A DNA stretch of 64,000 bases from Gigaspora rosea (taxonomy: Eukaryota; Glomeromycota; Glomeromycetes; Diversisporales; Gigasporaceae). Positions 32,126-44,609 of this stretch are shown here, one piece after another. The stretch spans positions 96,682 through 160,681 of the forward strand of contig QKWP01000848.1 of assembly GCA_003550325.1 (NCBI GenBank), written 5' to 3'. Numbering within the stretch: the stretch's first letter is position 1; every line of letters begins with the position of its first letter. The translations under genes and the position numbers were made by a program. The notes under the pieces are model-generated. The model was not told the origin of the DNA, did no database searches, and saw nothing but the letters and a program-made list of their open reading frames with translations.

Positions 32126-32463
32126 GTAAGGCGACGCAAAGTTAATTTTTCGTTTTGTAGAAACTGCAGACACAATTTTTTCAATAAAAAACATAATTAT
32201 GTTTTTTTAAATTTCAATTGCGCCAATTATTTCGATTTTATTTAAATGTCTCATAAATTTATTCGATAATGACTTTAACTTTCCAGAACTGCCGATATGT
32301 CCTGTAAAAATAAAAAATCCACATTTTCTGATTCCATATCTTGCAAACAGAAAATTAAATTTGCATATGAACATAAATCTATTAATGTACAGTAATAAAT
32401 GACTTGTTAACTGAAAGTTTGGAGCAACAGGCTATGCAAAACGAAAAATTAACTTGTGTAGCT
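32126..32463. repeat. MITE-like inverted pair
   Basis: 'caaagttaatttttcgttttg' at 32137 has its reverse complement, slightly altered, at about 32436-32460 (caaaacgaaaaattaacttg). The roughly 270-bp interior has no coding potential. Flanking duplication was not resolved. Confidence 0.55.
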
Positions 32464-32848
32464 AACATATATTTTTTCAAATTTTAAGAATGACTTAAGT
32501 CAATTTGAAATCAGCCTAAATTGTGAATGACGCATAACTTTATTGTCATTATATTATTCTATTTCTATTTGATTATTGTATTTTATTTTCTTTATTATTG
32601 TTATAGTATAGTTTTCTCTGATGTACTAGTTAAACAACATGAAGGATCCTTTTTAAATACAAATTTTTATATCTTCTATCAGTGACTGACTATGTGATTA
32701 AACTTGTGCAATCGATTAGTTTGGTAATTATTTTTTCAGTTGACAACTAGTTGAAACTAAATCAATTAATTGATTAATTTAAAGTTTTGACTAATTGTTG
32801 TATATTCTAGTTAACTTGATAAATCAATTAATCAATTAATTGCAACTA
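32464..32848. other. Intergenic DNA with (AATTGATT)-type palindromes
   Basis: From about 32750 to 32845 there are repeated 'atcaattaattgatta' phrases, similar to the core of 48575-48960. No gene. Confidence 0.45.
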
Positions 32849-33419
32849 CAGTCAAACCCCGCAATAGTCATGTGCCAAAATCAGACTTTCTGTGTGCCTA
32901 TTGTGAGATTGTGACTAAAGTGAGCTAAAATTTATATATAGTATATATAATTAAATATGGTGCTCCAAGTCACTTCTCATCAAATTTTGATTGCTTTTTT
33001 AAAATTTTATAACTATAAAATCTAAAGATTTATTTAATAAATAACTGATAAAAATAAATCTTTATTATTAGCTTTATCAAACTTATCAGTTAAAATTTTT
33101 TAAAAAGTCCAAATATCAAAATTATATGACATTAAATTTTAAAAAAATTTATACAATTTATTATGTAAGCTATAAAATTGTACCTTTTTGTTATACATAA
33201 TTTACGTCAAAATTGGCGTCACATATATTTAATCTACATAAAATTGTTGTGAAAATGATAAAGTAGTTCTTGACTAGTTCTAGATCTTTGTAAGACTAAA
33301 CCAAAAGTATTAGCATCAATTAAATCAGTCTGAATATCTTTATCCTATAATAATTTTTGCTTTTTACAATATACTGTATGTACATACTATATTTAGTGTC
33401 AATAAATCGGTCACATATG

Positions 33420-33488
33420 GGAGTGAGTCAGTAGAAAAGGGACAAATTTATTAGATAAATTTGTCCCTTTTCAATTAACTCACTCTAT
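33420..33488. repeat. Hairpin
   Basis: 'gaaaagggacaaatttat' is followed after four bases by ataaatttgtcccttttc-type sequence, and both flanks carry gagtgag/ctcactc. Stem of about 28 bp. Confidence 0.75.
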
Positions 33489-33810
33489 ATGTATATCAGT
33501 TAGATCAATAAACAGAGTTTGATTAACAATTAAATCGATTATCATAGAATCGATTTTTATCACTAGTTGCACAGTTATCAAATACAAATGCACATATGTA
33601 CGTATATAATTACTACACAGATAACTATGTAACACCAATTGCAAGATGATTTTGTGACACTAATTCATAAAAATTATTCACATTACATAACCTACAGTAT
33701 TTGGGCTATGATAGCAGATAATTTAGACCGGTTTACAAATTTTTCTATCTAGCCAAATCTAAATTTGGTGCATCTTAGATATATCTAGCCAAATTTGGTG
33801 TACCTTGTAT

Positions 33811-34422
33811 ATACTGTATATTCCTGAAAATAAGCTACTCCGAAAATAAGCTACCCCTAATTTTTTTCAAAAATCTCAAAAAACGCGTTGACAGTTGCTA
33901 CATATAAAACTTTTTTTTACTAAGTAAACTTCAAAAGTTCAATTAAGTAAAGTTGTTCAGCGCATCAAAATATACTTATAGTAAAAATTTGTTATCATTT
34001 GGACGACATTTAATAGTACGTTTTTCAATTTTTCAAAAACGTCTATACACTTAAAATAAGCTACCCCGCATTTTTTTGTGTAATTTTTGGCCAAAAAAAG
34101 GGGGATGTCTAAAGCAGAGTAGATTCCTATAATATATTTTATCATATTAACTTTAGGTTTAGGGTCTTCTTAAGTTAGGGTTAGAGAGATTCTTAGATTA
34201 TAATTTATAAGCAAAATTGCCTTCCTGACATTTTTAATTAAAACACCAAGATAGGTTTAGACTGCCATTTTTTGTATTTTTCAAGGTTTTCGCTTCGCTT
34301 ATTTGTTTGCTTCACTGAAGATCATCAAAATTCAATAATTTGATTGGCCAATTGTCACGTGATTCTACTCTACTTTAGACGACCCCCAAAAAAGGTAGCT
34401 TATTTTCAGGAATATACGGTAT
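33811..34422. mobile_element. Nested TIR element (612 bp)
   Basis: The ends ATACTGTATATTCCTGAAAA and, in complement, ATACCGTATATTCCTGAAAA continue into 'taagctacc'. The outer flanks on both sides carry 'atctagccaaatttgg', a repeat of the host element, so the exact target duplication is uncertain. No coding capacity. Confidence 0.65.
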
Positions 34423-34619
34423 CTAGCCAAATTTGGCGCATTTGATAAGAAGTAACTTGGAGCACTATAGTAAAATTAAAGTAACTATAGCAAGATTGTA
34501 ACTAATGTGAATATGACTATTGCAGGGTTATGCTGTATAGTCAAAACTCCATATAGCCATATCTTTAGAATACAAAAAGTGGTAATTATATAGAGATGTA
34601 ACTAAAATAGGGGTAGGCT

Positions 34620-34902
34620 AAAGCCAGGTACATCACGAAATTACCCGATATATAACCCGGATCAGTCTGAACAAAACAAAGCGAGACGGCAAAGACAAAA
34701 ACACGAAATATATAAAAAATAGCTATCCAAACTGTCTTGTTTGACTAAGTAAAAGTGTCAGAAATGCGATTTTACTATATAAAAAACCACCTCCTAACCT
34801 AACCCTAACCCAACCCTAACCCTAACCCTAACCCTAATTAAAAAATCGGAAAAATCGGAAAAATCGGGTAATCTCGTAATGTACCTGGCTTTAGCCATCC
34901 CC
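34620..34902. mobile_element. 283-bp TIR element with a telomere-like core
   Basis: The ends GGGGTAGGCTAAAGCCAGGT and, in complement, GGGGATGGCTAAAGCCAGGT show about 40-bp inverted repeats. The 8-bp direct repeat CTAAAATA flanks the element (34612-34619 and 34903-34910), suggesting hAT-type insertion. The centre (34793-34838) is a run of CCCTAA units. Confidence 0.75.
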
Positions 34903-35274
34903 CTAAAATAGAGGAAATTTTATATAATCACAATTATAATATAATTATATATAAAAAAAAATTCTGATTATATAATATAGAAGTATTAATAAATAAAAAT
35001 TTTTTTAAAACTTTGTTTTTTTAAATATAGTCCAGTTCAAAAAGATTTGTACCTCAAATAGCTTTGATTCAAATATTTTTTGTACAAATTAATTTTGATT
35101 TTTTTAATTTAATATACTTATAAGGTTACTGGATAAATAAAAATAAAATTATTTTGATTATTTTATTGATAAAATAAAAAAATTTATTAATAGTAACTTT
35201 TTTTAACAGTATTTACTATATAAATTACTATCAGTCATAGGACAGTTCTACTTAAAATTAATCAAAATGCATCT
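34903..35274. other. AT-rich intergenic DNA
   Basis: No gene or element boundary recognised. Confidence 0.45.
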
Positions 35275-35858
35275 ATAATAAAAATTATAAAAAAAACATA
35301 TGAATTTACTATAAACTTTAAGCCAAAGATCTAAGCTAGCTTTACTAATTAACTTAAAATTAAATTTTACAGGTATATAGAACAAGAAACGAAAAAAAAT
35401 TTAGCTTAAAAACTAGATCAAAATATTTTTATTTTTGCACTTTTTCAAAATTTAACTTTGCCAAAAACAAATATTAACCAATTTTAAATTAGCAGTTATG
35501 TATAAAATTATGCTCTGAACAATACAAACTGAAAAATTTTAACTTTAGCATATAACTAATCCATTTTTCTTACAAGGTAACCTTTCTTGGGCCGACTAAG
35601 TAAAGTTGTTCAGAACATAATTTTATACATAACTGCTAATTTAAAATTGGTTAATATTTGTTTTTGGCAAAGTTAAATTTTGAAAAAGTGCAAAAATAAA
35701 AATATTTTAATCTAGTTTTTAAGCTAAATTTTTTCTTCGTTTCTTGTTCTATATACCTGTAAAATTTAATTTTAAGTTAATTAGTAAAGCTAGCTTAGAT
35801 CTTTGGCTTAAATTTTATAGTAAATTCATATGTTTTTTTTATAATTTTTATTATAAAC
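35275..35858. repeat. Large near-perfect foldback
   Basis: The left arm 35275-35521 (for example 'tctaagctagctttactaat') is repeated in reverse complement at about 35607-35858 with very few differences. The loop is about 85 bp. Transcripts of this would form a stem of about 250 bp, a natural double-stranded RNA source. No ORF was seen. Confidence 0.85.
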
Positions 35859-35887
35859 AGCATTCTAAGAGAAATGCTCTTGATTGC

Positions 35888-36083
35888 AAACCTAGATGAG
35901 TCCTTGACCACTCTAGTAGGTTTAGGTCACTGATAAACTAGTCTGAGCTTCTATTCTTGCATGTAATTTATATGTATTTGTCCTTGTACAATTTAAGTTT
36001 TTATATATTATATGTAACTACTTATATAAATTACCCAATAAAGATATGAGCAAGGCCTCACCTTAAAAAAAAAAAAAAAAAAA
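35888..36083 (+). mobile_element. SINE with poly(A) tail
   Basis: A 196-bp unit ending in about 20 A residues, bounded by 17-bp direct repeats gaaatgcYcttgattgc (35871-35887 and 36084-36100). It shares 'ctagatgag', 'ctctagtaggtttagg', 'taaactagtctgag' and 'caaggcctcaccttaaaa' with the reverse-oriented unit at 56097-56339. A poly(A) tail with long target duplications indicates LINE-type retroposition. The head is 5'-truncated relative to the other copy. Confidence 0.8.
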
Positions 36084-36100
36084 GAAATGCCCTTGATTGC

Positions 36101-37160
36101 TATAGTAATCTATAGTAACTTATATATATGCATATATATAGTAAAAAAAATCAAATTAACTCACTTTACATATCGGCTGATTTGGTTTATATTTATTTTT
36201 TTGATGCACCTCATAATTTTGGTTACACATTATACAAGGTGCATCAATCAGTTGGCATCCAATAAGATTTCTTAAAAATTCAGTTAATAATACCCTTTCA
36301 AAAAAATTAAAGAGGGTGATATGCGAATAAAAATCATAATAGTAAGATGATTCCTTTTATATATTAACATTAATTTAAAGAATACACATGCATATGTTTC
36401 TTATTATATTTATTTTTTTTATTCTAACAGGGTTACTTAAATAACCTATACTATTATCACCTTTCTCCATTTATTTACTATCTACCAAATTGATACAAAA
36501 CCTTCTTTACCGATATTTTTATAATTTTTAGCCTGTTAAATAGAATTCACTTAATCCCTTTTTTCATATGCAGTAGCTTTAATTAAAATTCTTTGGTCTA
36601 TTTTCATCACACTAATGCTATTTCGAAGGATTACATAATTCACTATATTATATATATTGTTGATGGGCTTTCTTTTACAAGTATGATCAGATATATTAAC
36701 TGATTCCTATTTAACTATTTCATGTATATTGTATTTCTCTAGTTGTATATAATTTTTAACTCGCAAAAAATATATACTAACTAGGCTGTATCATATTATT
36801 TAAAACTAGTTAGCACTTTACTATAAGATCAAAAATTGCTTGTTTAAAAAAGTGAATTTTATATCAACATTATAAATGAGCATTGTTCAATATAAAATAA
36901 GAAAATTTCTTTATAAATCTGGTCAAATTGACCATATTTAAAAAGAGATTTCTTACTTTTTTATTGAAAAATGCCCATATATTTTCCAAATTTGTTTTAA
37001 TTACTAGAATGCTATTATTCAAACTTATCATTAAGGGTAGGGTAAACATAAATCATTTCTAATAGTAATCATATTGTAATCATATGAAATCATGTGATTG
37101 ACCAATCAGGATTGTAAACAACATGATCTGACCAATTATAATTAGCAATTTCTTGTGCTA
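36101..37160. other. AT-rich intergenic DNA
   Basis: No gene recognised. The short open frame near 36090-36275 is low-complexity and hydrophobic by composition only. Confidence 0.5.
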
Positions 37161-37602
37161 CAGTACTGAACAGTAAAAACTATACATTTTTTCAGTATTG
37201 TTTAAAGTCTAATAACTTTACAACAAGTAATTATTTTAAGAATCCCTCTTACAAATTTTTTATTTGTAACCTAAACTACAAATCTGTTAGACAGATTTTT
37301 GATATTTTGCTTTTTAAAGAAGTTATAAGGGTTTAAAGTTTAGCAACTTTAATATATAGTAAAGCAGAAATTTGGCGCAGGACAATCGACCAATCAGATT
37401 GATGCAAATCACATGCTTGTGATTTGATTGGTTAATATTTTTTATTAAAAATCTAAAATTTGGCGCTTATTATATAAAAAATTGTTTTTATATTTTTAAC
37501 CAATCAAAATTTTGTTACACAAAAATTAGCCAATCAGAATTGGTATAAAATTCTCAAATTTGGCTCCCAAAAAAAATAGATAGTTTTTGCTGTCCAGTAC
37601 TG
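37161..37602. mobile_element. 442-bp mariner-type MITE
   Basis: It starts CAGTACTGAACAGTAAAAAC and ends, in complement, CAGTACTGGACAGCAAAAAC, with TA on both sides (37159-37160 and 37603-37604). The interior is AT-rich, non-coding and repeats 'ccaatcagattg'-type phrases. Confidence 0.75.
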
Positions 37603-38737
37603 TACCTAAGTAAATTTAGATCTATATAAGTTTTTTATCAATATATGAAGGTGGATATTACGAGTTCTAGAATTTTATGATTATGAATATAAGGGCTCAT
37701 TCTATGTGATACCAAATTTTTGTTAAAATTGGTCACGGGTTTAAAAAATTTTATCATGGGCATGTGTTTAATTTCTATATAAAATCTTATAGTACTATGT
37801 AGATCATATGAAAATTGATATGTTCACTTTACCCTTAAAATTATGCCCACGATCAAGATTAAATTATACTTGCGATCAAAATCAAATTATGTGTTGGATG
37901 TGAATTGTTGAAAATTTTTTTGCAAACATTTTCTAGATTTGAATGTGATTTCTTATTTAGATTTTGACAATTATGCAAAATTCTTGGAATATTTCAGACT
38001 TTTTGCGTTGGAAGGCTTCAAAATTTTCACCTGTCAAACACCTCTTTCACCAATCACATATTACCCACTTGCACTTTATACCTTTTTCTTTAATTATATA
38101 TCTGTATATGCTATGCAAATTATACAGTTACAAATTCTGGACACTCTAATTCATGTTTACAAAATTATATGATAATAATGAATATTAATTATCTATTGCT
38201 ATAAATAATACTGTAATACAATGCAACTATAACTAATAAACTGGTTAACCAACTAGTTGAACTAAAAAAATTGTACATATTGGTTATAATGTAACTGATT
38301 GGCCAACCAGTTAAATTAAAAAGTTAAACTTTTTCTTTGTTGATTGCAATTATAATCATTAAAAATTTACTTGGGTTGTTCTAAATATCCTCTCTAGATT
38401 TTATAGAATAATTTAATTGGCTCAAAAACACATTGCAATAATCATTTAAGCTGAAAAAGAAAAATTTTATGTGCCAATTTTTTTTCATAAAGTTACATAA
38501 AACACAGCTATCAAAATGGTATGGAAAAAAAAATGACTATCCAAAAAACCCCAATATTATCTTAAAAGATAATAATCAAACATTAAATACCTAATAATTG
38601 AAGAAGGTATATATCTGCTACAACATAAGCTCAAATATACTCGACATTCTGAAGATACCCTATACCACATAATTATATTGTTCAAACCACATATTTTAAA
38701 AAAAATTATACTGTTAAGTGTTTAATAGAATATATTG
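37603..38737. other. Intergenic DNA
   Basis: Two overlapping small frames at 37939-38172 look accidental. A weak inverted pair around 38225 (atgcaactataact) and 38345 (gattgcaattataat) suggests another foldback. No gene. Confidence 0.45.
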
Positions 38738-39478
38738 ATGACCAGCCATTATATAGTATATATTTTGTAGAGTATTTAGAACAACTTGTAGAATCTACAA
38801 AGTCAATTTTTCATGTGGAAAAATTGTATTATAAGGTAAAAAAAATAATAATAAAATACAGTAGTCTTAAACTATTAATATTATATAATTTTAATCAAAT
38901 TTTTATTAGGCCTTATTTGAAAATATTAAAAATAAAATGAGCAACTTAATCAAACAGAATCTAAAAGCAAGCTTTCTGGACCCTTCTTTTTGGTTTACTA
39001 TGTAAATGTTCGTAAAAAATTATCATCAAATATGATAAAAATCAAGCCATTTAATAGTTAGCAAATCAACACAATAATTACACATATTAGATTTAGGAAA
39101 ACATTTACTAGATGTTATAGAAGAAGAAAAAAGAAAATTTTTTTAGTCTAATGATAATATTGTACTTAAACAAGCAAAGTTTGAAATTAATAATTACACA
39201 TATATTATAAATTATGAAATAATTAATAGTTAGTTAGTTGAATTACAAAAGCAAGCTATTGTAAAATCAATTGACTATGGTCAAATTTCTTGGGATGCAT
39301 ATAGATCTTTGGCCAAACTTAATGAATCAATAATTCGGGCTAGTGTAGTTTATGAAATAAAACAAGAGATTACACATAAAGTAAATATAAAAATTCCTAT
39401 TAGTTTAGTTGATGTTGATCAACCAACTACTTTTGAACCAATCACTAAAGAAGATGATATTAGAAGTAATGTTAAATA
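38738..39478 (+). pseudogene. Unrecognised broken gene
   Basis: Two protein-like stretches are separated by a probable intron (GTAAAA ... TTATTAG, about 38837-38910) and several stops. The first reads DDQPLYSIYFVEYLEQLVES and continues after the intron with ALFENIKNKMSNLIKQNL. The second (39140-39478) contains ISWDAYRSLAKLNESIIRAS and ends EDDIRSNVK followed by TAA. Charged and neutral residues are mixed as in a soluble helical protein, and codon third positions are AT-rich. AAATGACC repeats start right after the stop, hinting that it belonged to a transposable element. I cannot name the family. Confidence 0.5.
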
Positions 39479-39570
39479 ACCTGAAATGACCCAAATGACT
39501 CAAATGACCAATGACCAGTCATTGGGTCATTTCAAGAATAAATGACCTATTGGGTCATTTGAATTTTATT
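39479..39570. repeat. AAATGACC/GGTCATTT cluster
   Basis: Five or more AAATGACC-like units precede the inverted GGTCATTT units. Related to 600-830. Confidence 0.65.
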
Positions 39571-39709
39571 GGTAGAAATACAATAGTTAATACAATTAAT
39601 TAAAATTTGATTAAATTTTGAAATTCGAAATCAACAATAGTTCAAAATATTAAATATTTAATACTCATGCTAAGATTTGATCAATTTATAATATTTTAAG
39701 TCCATTTAC

Positions 39710-39965
39710 TCTAGTTCTCTAAAGCAATATTTACCTTTAAACAAAAGCTGAGTTGTCCTGTGCTAAATTACCGTGATTAATTTCAGAAACTTCGTGATCA
39801 CATACGTTAAGAATATTAACTATCAATTTTAATCCGGTGACCTCATATTAGAGCCTCGTGATATAATCTAAGCTCTATTCGACCCTAGTTACTCAGACCA
39901 AGTCTATTCACGCCTCAATCGAAGCCTTACCATTGTTAGAGTAGTTTAGTTGATTTTAGTCAGTC
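39710..39965 (+). repeat. LTR-like dispersed repeat
   Basis: Similar to 2030-2185 ('agttctctaaagcaatattt', 'tagagcctcgtgatataatc', 'ctagttactcagacc'). The remnant has no clear ends. Confidence 0.4.
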
Positions 39966-40239
39966 TTACTAGTGTATAGTTGCGATACTTACATGGAAGG
40001 TTCATTTAGCCTCTCACAACGTATATACATAATGAGGTTTTATGATACGTATCAAAAGTATTGTGCAAATTTAGATTTTTAATTAATTAAAATTAAATAG
40101 TAAAAATTCTCAGTTTAAAGTCAAATTCATTCATTTATATATATTTGAATTTAATATATGTCACGTTAACATGTTACCTAGCACATTAACGAGCTTTCTA
40201 ACACTACTAAGCCCAATACCTTGACACATTTTACTTATT

Positions 40240-40696
40240 GGGGCGTCCATAAATAATGCTATGTACCCCCTCATAGTAGCGCTGGACCCCCCTCTACTAT
40301 ATAAAAAAATTTTTCAAAATCCATATGTTTATATAAAAATTTTACAAAAACTCGAATATATTGTGACACAGTAATCCGATTTGGATGATTTAGGTACCAT
40401 TCGATTCATCTCAGTGAGACGAATCCAATGATACCAAAACTATTTCGTTTGGATTACTGGATCAATAGTTATTCACAAAACCAGTGATCCAAATGAAATG
40501 AAATTGGTACTATTTGACTCCTCTCACCGAGACGAATCGAATAGTACCAAAATTATTAAATTTGGACCACTGGATCAATTTTTAGCCAATTTTTTCTAAA
40601 AAAATTATGTTATATTTTTTTGATCCCCTCTACTTATTGAGAAAAATGTTATCATTCGTCCAACCCCTCTTGTATAACGTTATTTATAGATGCCCC
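40240..40696. mobile_element. 457-bp TIR element, relative of 2341-2875
   Basis: It starts ggggcgtccataaataatgc and ends taacgttatttatagatgcc plus cc. It shares 'ccccctcatagtag', 'ggattactggatcaatagtt' and 'ctcctctcaccgagacgaat' with the first copy. Flanking bases are ATT and TTT, so the target duplication is decayed. Confidence 0.75.
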
Positions 40697-41159
40697 TTTG
40701 CATAGGTAATACAATCCAAAAAAGGATCTAATTTTGTAAATAAACTAAGCACGTAAAATAAAAATTTGGGTTAGATCTTAAGATTAGAGACTATATAGGG
40801 TTAGAGTGATGCTTACAATATATAAGATTTCATTTCTGTCATTTGCACCAAGATTGATTTTCGTTTTTTTCTTCTTTTGCGCATGTTCGAATTTTTCTTT
40901 GGGCTGATCTGGAATAGTCAAATTTTGCACACTCCGATTGGCTATTTCCTTACCAGGAGCAGGAGTTTGTATTATTCGCGAAATAGTAGATACCACGTTA
41001 ACGTGCTATCAAGAATAATTGCCCATTAATGTGTTAGTACGATACATGTATGTCAATCATCAAGTTATACTACCATATCACTACTAATACCCAAATGACC
41101 TTTAAATGATCCCGGTCATTTGCAAATGATCATGGTCATTAGGTCTCACCTATAATGGA

Positions 41160-41835
41160 TTCTGGTATGATTCCCCGAAAGTTAGTTACCCACCAGCTCA
41201 TTTTACCGACCCCATATCCCCGACAGAATGTTTTACCTACAGCACTTTTTGTTGACAGAATCTTTCCTTGACATACCATGTTTTTGATATCCCTTTTCCT
41301 AGAAATCTCATATTTTCGACAAGACATTTATTTGACATGACATATTTCTAATTTGACTTTTCTCTAACACTAAGTTTTATTGAATGCACTTTTTCTGACA
41401 AGAATGATAAATCCAGTGATCATCACATCACGTGAAATCATGCAGCTACGTCATTTGTTTACTAGCACTATCAACCCTAACCCTAATCTAACCCTAACCT
41501 TAACCCTAATTTAGGCTGAGTGTTTAATCATGTGATGTAATGAACACGAATATATCACTCTATCTATTTAAGTGAAATTCTAATCTGGGAAAGATCTTAT
41601 CAGAAAAATGATGTCGGAAACATGTCATGTCAGAAAAATGTTCTTTCTGAAATACGTCATATCAGTAAAATGTCTTTTCAAAAATATGTCCTGTCAAGGA
41701 AAGGAGAGGTCGAAAACATGGTATGTCAAGGAAAGATTCTGTCAACAAAAAATGCTGTAGGTGAAACATTCTGTCGAGATATGGGGTCAGTAAAATGAGC
41801 TGACAGGTAACTAGCTTTCGGGGAATCAAGATAAA
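41160..41835. mobile_element. Foldback element with a telomere-like centre
   Basis: The left arm includes tgattccccgaaagttagtt and cagaatctttccttgacata. The right arm carries both in reverse complement and reverse order, so the arms extend for at least 130 bp. The centre (41475-41510) is a degenerate CCCTAA run. AAATGACC modules flank both sides. Short open frames on the minus strand are products of the repeat. Confidence 0.7.
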
Positions 41836-42103
41836 ATGCCTATAATAACCAGTCATTTCAAGGTCATTTGAAGTCATTTAAAAATTTTTCAAATGACCAG
41901 GTCATTTAACAGCACTGGATATTACAGATCCAAATATAGTATCAAATATTTGGCATTATTAGAAAAAGGCGGACTATGACAAATTATATTTGTTCTTAAT
42001 TATATCCCTTGGACTGTAGTAGAACACAGGCAAATTTGCCTGTGTTACAATCTAAGGGATAATTCCATTATATATTCAAAAAACATATTTAATACCTGAA
42101 AAT

Positions 42104-44190
42104 AATTTGCATTTACGTATATCTGGAGACAGGCAGAACATTGGTAAAAAAGTTAAATATCTAATAGTAACTACTGCACTCTTAAATAATTTAGATAAAA
42201 TTTCAAAAACCAGAATCACATTATACATTAGTTTTATTTCCTTGTATAGAGAATTATAATTCACTTGAAAATGCATTAGCACCTCTAATATCAAATTTGC
42301 AATTTTTGAATGAATACAGATTTTATGATAATCAAGAAAGATACTGGAACGTCGAGCTATATTTAGCTATGATTGGAAGTTTTGGCCATATGCTTAGAAA
42401 TGAATGCCACTAATGCAAACTATTTTTGTCCATGGTGTTACTGCTATAAAGACAAATCAACAAATACTACTGAATACAGTACAATTACAAAAAATATGCA
42501 AATTATTAAAGAATCGTATTTAACACTTAATAGGCATATTCAACCACCTCTTTTTAACATGGCTTCAATTAAATATTGGGTATGCGATAGTTTGCATATT
42601 ATGCTAAGAATAAGTGATCAGCTTTAGGAATTATTTATATTAGATATTCAATCTGGTGAATTAAATGAAAATTTTCAAAATTTGATTATTGCTAAAATAA
42701 AAAGATTAAATGTTACTTTTTATTTTTGAACTGATAAAAAAACACAAAGTTTACTGTATTTTCATTAATGGGTCCCAATAAAGTTAAAATTTTAGAAAAT
42801 TTTGATTTTACTAAATTTATCAAAAGAATTTTCTCAAGAACGTGCTATGCAACTCCGTCAACTTTGGACAGAATTTTTTGAGTTATATAATCTAATGAAT
42901 TCACCAAATACAACTGGATTACAATTTAAAATTAAAGCAAAGTTTTGCTTAAATTTATTTTTAAAACCGTCAAGAGGACAACCAAATTGGTCTAATTTTG
43001 TTCGTGATATGTATCAGGTAAATAAAATTTATATTATCATATAATTTTGGTTTTTTTAATATTTATTTTATATTAATATTTATTTATGTTATCTAAATAT
43101 AAATGTAGCTGATGCTATGCCTTACATGTATGTGTTAGTACAGTGGCCTACCATAATATTGTGGACAATTTTAAAAATTTATATAGAGCTAAATATATAA
43201 GATATTAAGCTAAAAATAAAAATATAAATGCATTAAATCTATATCTTTTAAATAAAAAAAAGTTTATAAAATTCTATGCAATACTTTTTAAAATAATCAG
43301 AATTTAGTAAATTTTAGATTTTTTTATTTTTGCGATTTGCTAATTTTTAATATATTCTTATAGTAGCACAAATTACTAAATATAGTAATATATAAACTTG
43401 ATTTTTTATAAAGTAAACTAGCAATTTTTTTTAAATAAAAGTATTTAGCATAACAAATTGTATATATTTTGAAAGTTTTATAATTTTTAAAAATTTATTT
43501 ACTAAATTACTATATATAGTAATAAAATTTCTATATTTAGTAATTTTTAATTTTAATTTAGTAATTTTAATTCTAAGATTTAAAAGTAATAACTAGCTTA
43601 ATATTTTTTAAAATTTTATAAAAATTTGGAATTATATATAATTTGTTATGCTAAATAATTTTTACTTAATTTTGAAATTTAATTAACTTAATAAAAATTT
43701 TACTTTTACTATATATATATTATTTTAATCATTTTTTTAACATTATAATTTTCGCAATTGTGTAACATTGCAAAAAATTAAAAATTTTAATTATTTTAAA
43801 AAGTACAGCATAGAATTTTTTGATTTTTTTTTTATTTGAAAGATATAGATTTAATAAATTTATATTTTTATTTTTAGCTTAATATCTTATAAATTTAGCT
43901 CTATATAAATTTTTTAAAAGTGTCCACAATATTATGGTAGGCCACTGTATATCATGTTCATGAGTTGATTGATATTTATCACGCATTTGAATTGGCTACT
44001 TTTAATTGCTTGGCTATCAAAAAAAAATCATCTCAAGTTTGCCATTATTTTCAATCAACTCTTAAAAATGGCGGATATGAAAAACATAGACGATCATGTA
44101 TTATCGAAATATTGGAACATGAAAACTGTAAATTATTTTATCAACTGTCAAAATATCTAATTATTTTAAAAAGAGTATATCATATAGATT
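42104..44190 (+). pseudogene. TE-like gene of unknown family, interrupted by a MITE
   Basis: Readable protein: LRISGDRQNIGKKVKYLIVT, NALAPLISNLQFLNEYRFYD, then in another frame NATNANYFCPWCYCYKDKST (a CxxC.C cluster), YWVCDSLHIMLRISDQL, LSKEFSQERAMQLRQLW, FLKPSRGQPNWSNFVRDMYQ. After an intron (about 43018-43108) comes ADAMPYMYVLV, continued after the MITE by YHVHELIDIYHAFELATFNC and HYFQSTLKNGGYEKHRRSCI. The layout (zinc cluster, conserved helix-rich core, C-terminal histidine-rich part) suggests a repeated, transposon-associated family. I cannot name it securely. Stops near 42628 and 42730 and frameshifts make it a pseudogene. Confidence 0.6.
43141..43947. mobile_element. 807-bp mariner-type MITE with very long TIRs
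   Basis: The ends CAGTGGCCTACCATAATATT and its exact complement are followed by more than 200 bp of inverted similarity on each side ('tatatagagctaaat', 'agatattaagctaaaaata'). TA lies outside both (43139-43140 and 43948-43949). Removing it with one TA rejoins the host reading frame. No transposase. Confidence 0.85.
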
Positions 44191-44609
44191 AGAAAATTAG
44201 ATTTCAATTTTTAATTTTTTTTATTTTTAATCAAGTTTAAAGTTTAATTCAGATTGTTTTTTTAACTAGAATTTTTATAGAAATCTAGTTCTTGGTTACA
44301 TGAGACAAAAAAAATGTATTAATGCATTGAAATAGTGTCTGAAATAGTCAATTATTATAGTATAGTAAAAATCTACTATGCAATAGTGATACGTATGCTA
44401 AACAAGAACCTTTTCAAGTAACTTGATTCCATGATTTCTAAAATGCAGATTTAAATAAATAAATCATATTGAGTATTTTTCATTTTAGTCTATATATACT
44501 GATTTTAGATTATACAGCCGGTGAATAAAACTAAAGATTTGAAATCTAATTAATATAATCTTCCATAAGTAGCTCTAATAGTATAGAGGGAATAAACTAT
44601 ATATTATAG
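44191..44609. other. Intergenic DNA
   Basis: No gene recognised between the two pseudogenes. Confidence 0.4.

Larger units (their letters stand above)
32849..34535. mobile_element. 1.69-kb pogo/mariner-like TIR element
   Basis: The left end CAGTCAAACCCCGCAATAGTC and the complement of the right end CAGCATAACCCTGCAATAGTC match closely. TA dinucleotides lie outside both (32847-32848 and 34536-34537), as in the Tc1/mariner superfamily. Inverted similarity continues inside ('tgctccaagtcacttctcat'). No transposase ORF is visible. A second element is nested at 33811-34422 and a hairpin at 33420-33488. Confidence 0.7.

Noticed and set aside
37939-38172. Hydrophobic small membrane protein
   Set aside because: Composition follows AT-rich DNA; no homolog in the window, no intron or promoter context.
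42373-43044. Two separate small genes
   Set aside because: They continue one another in amino-acid character and order with stops and frameshifts between; better read as one broken gene.
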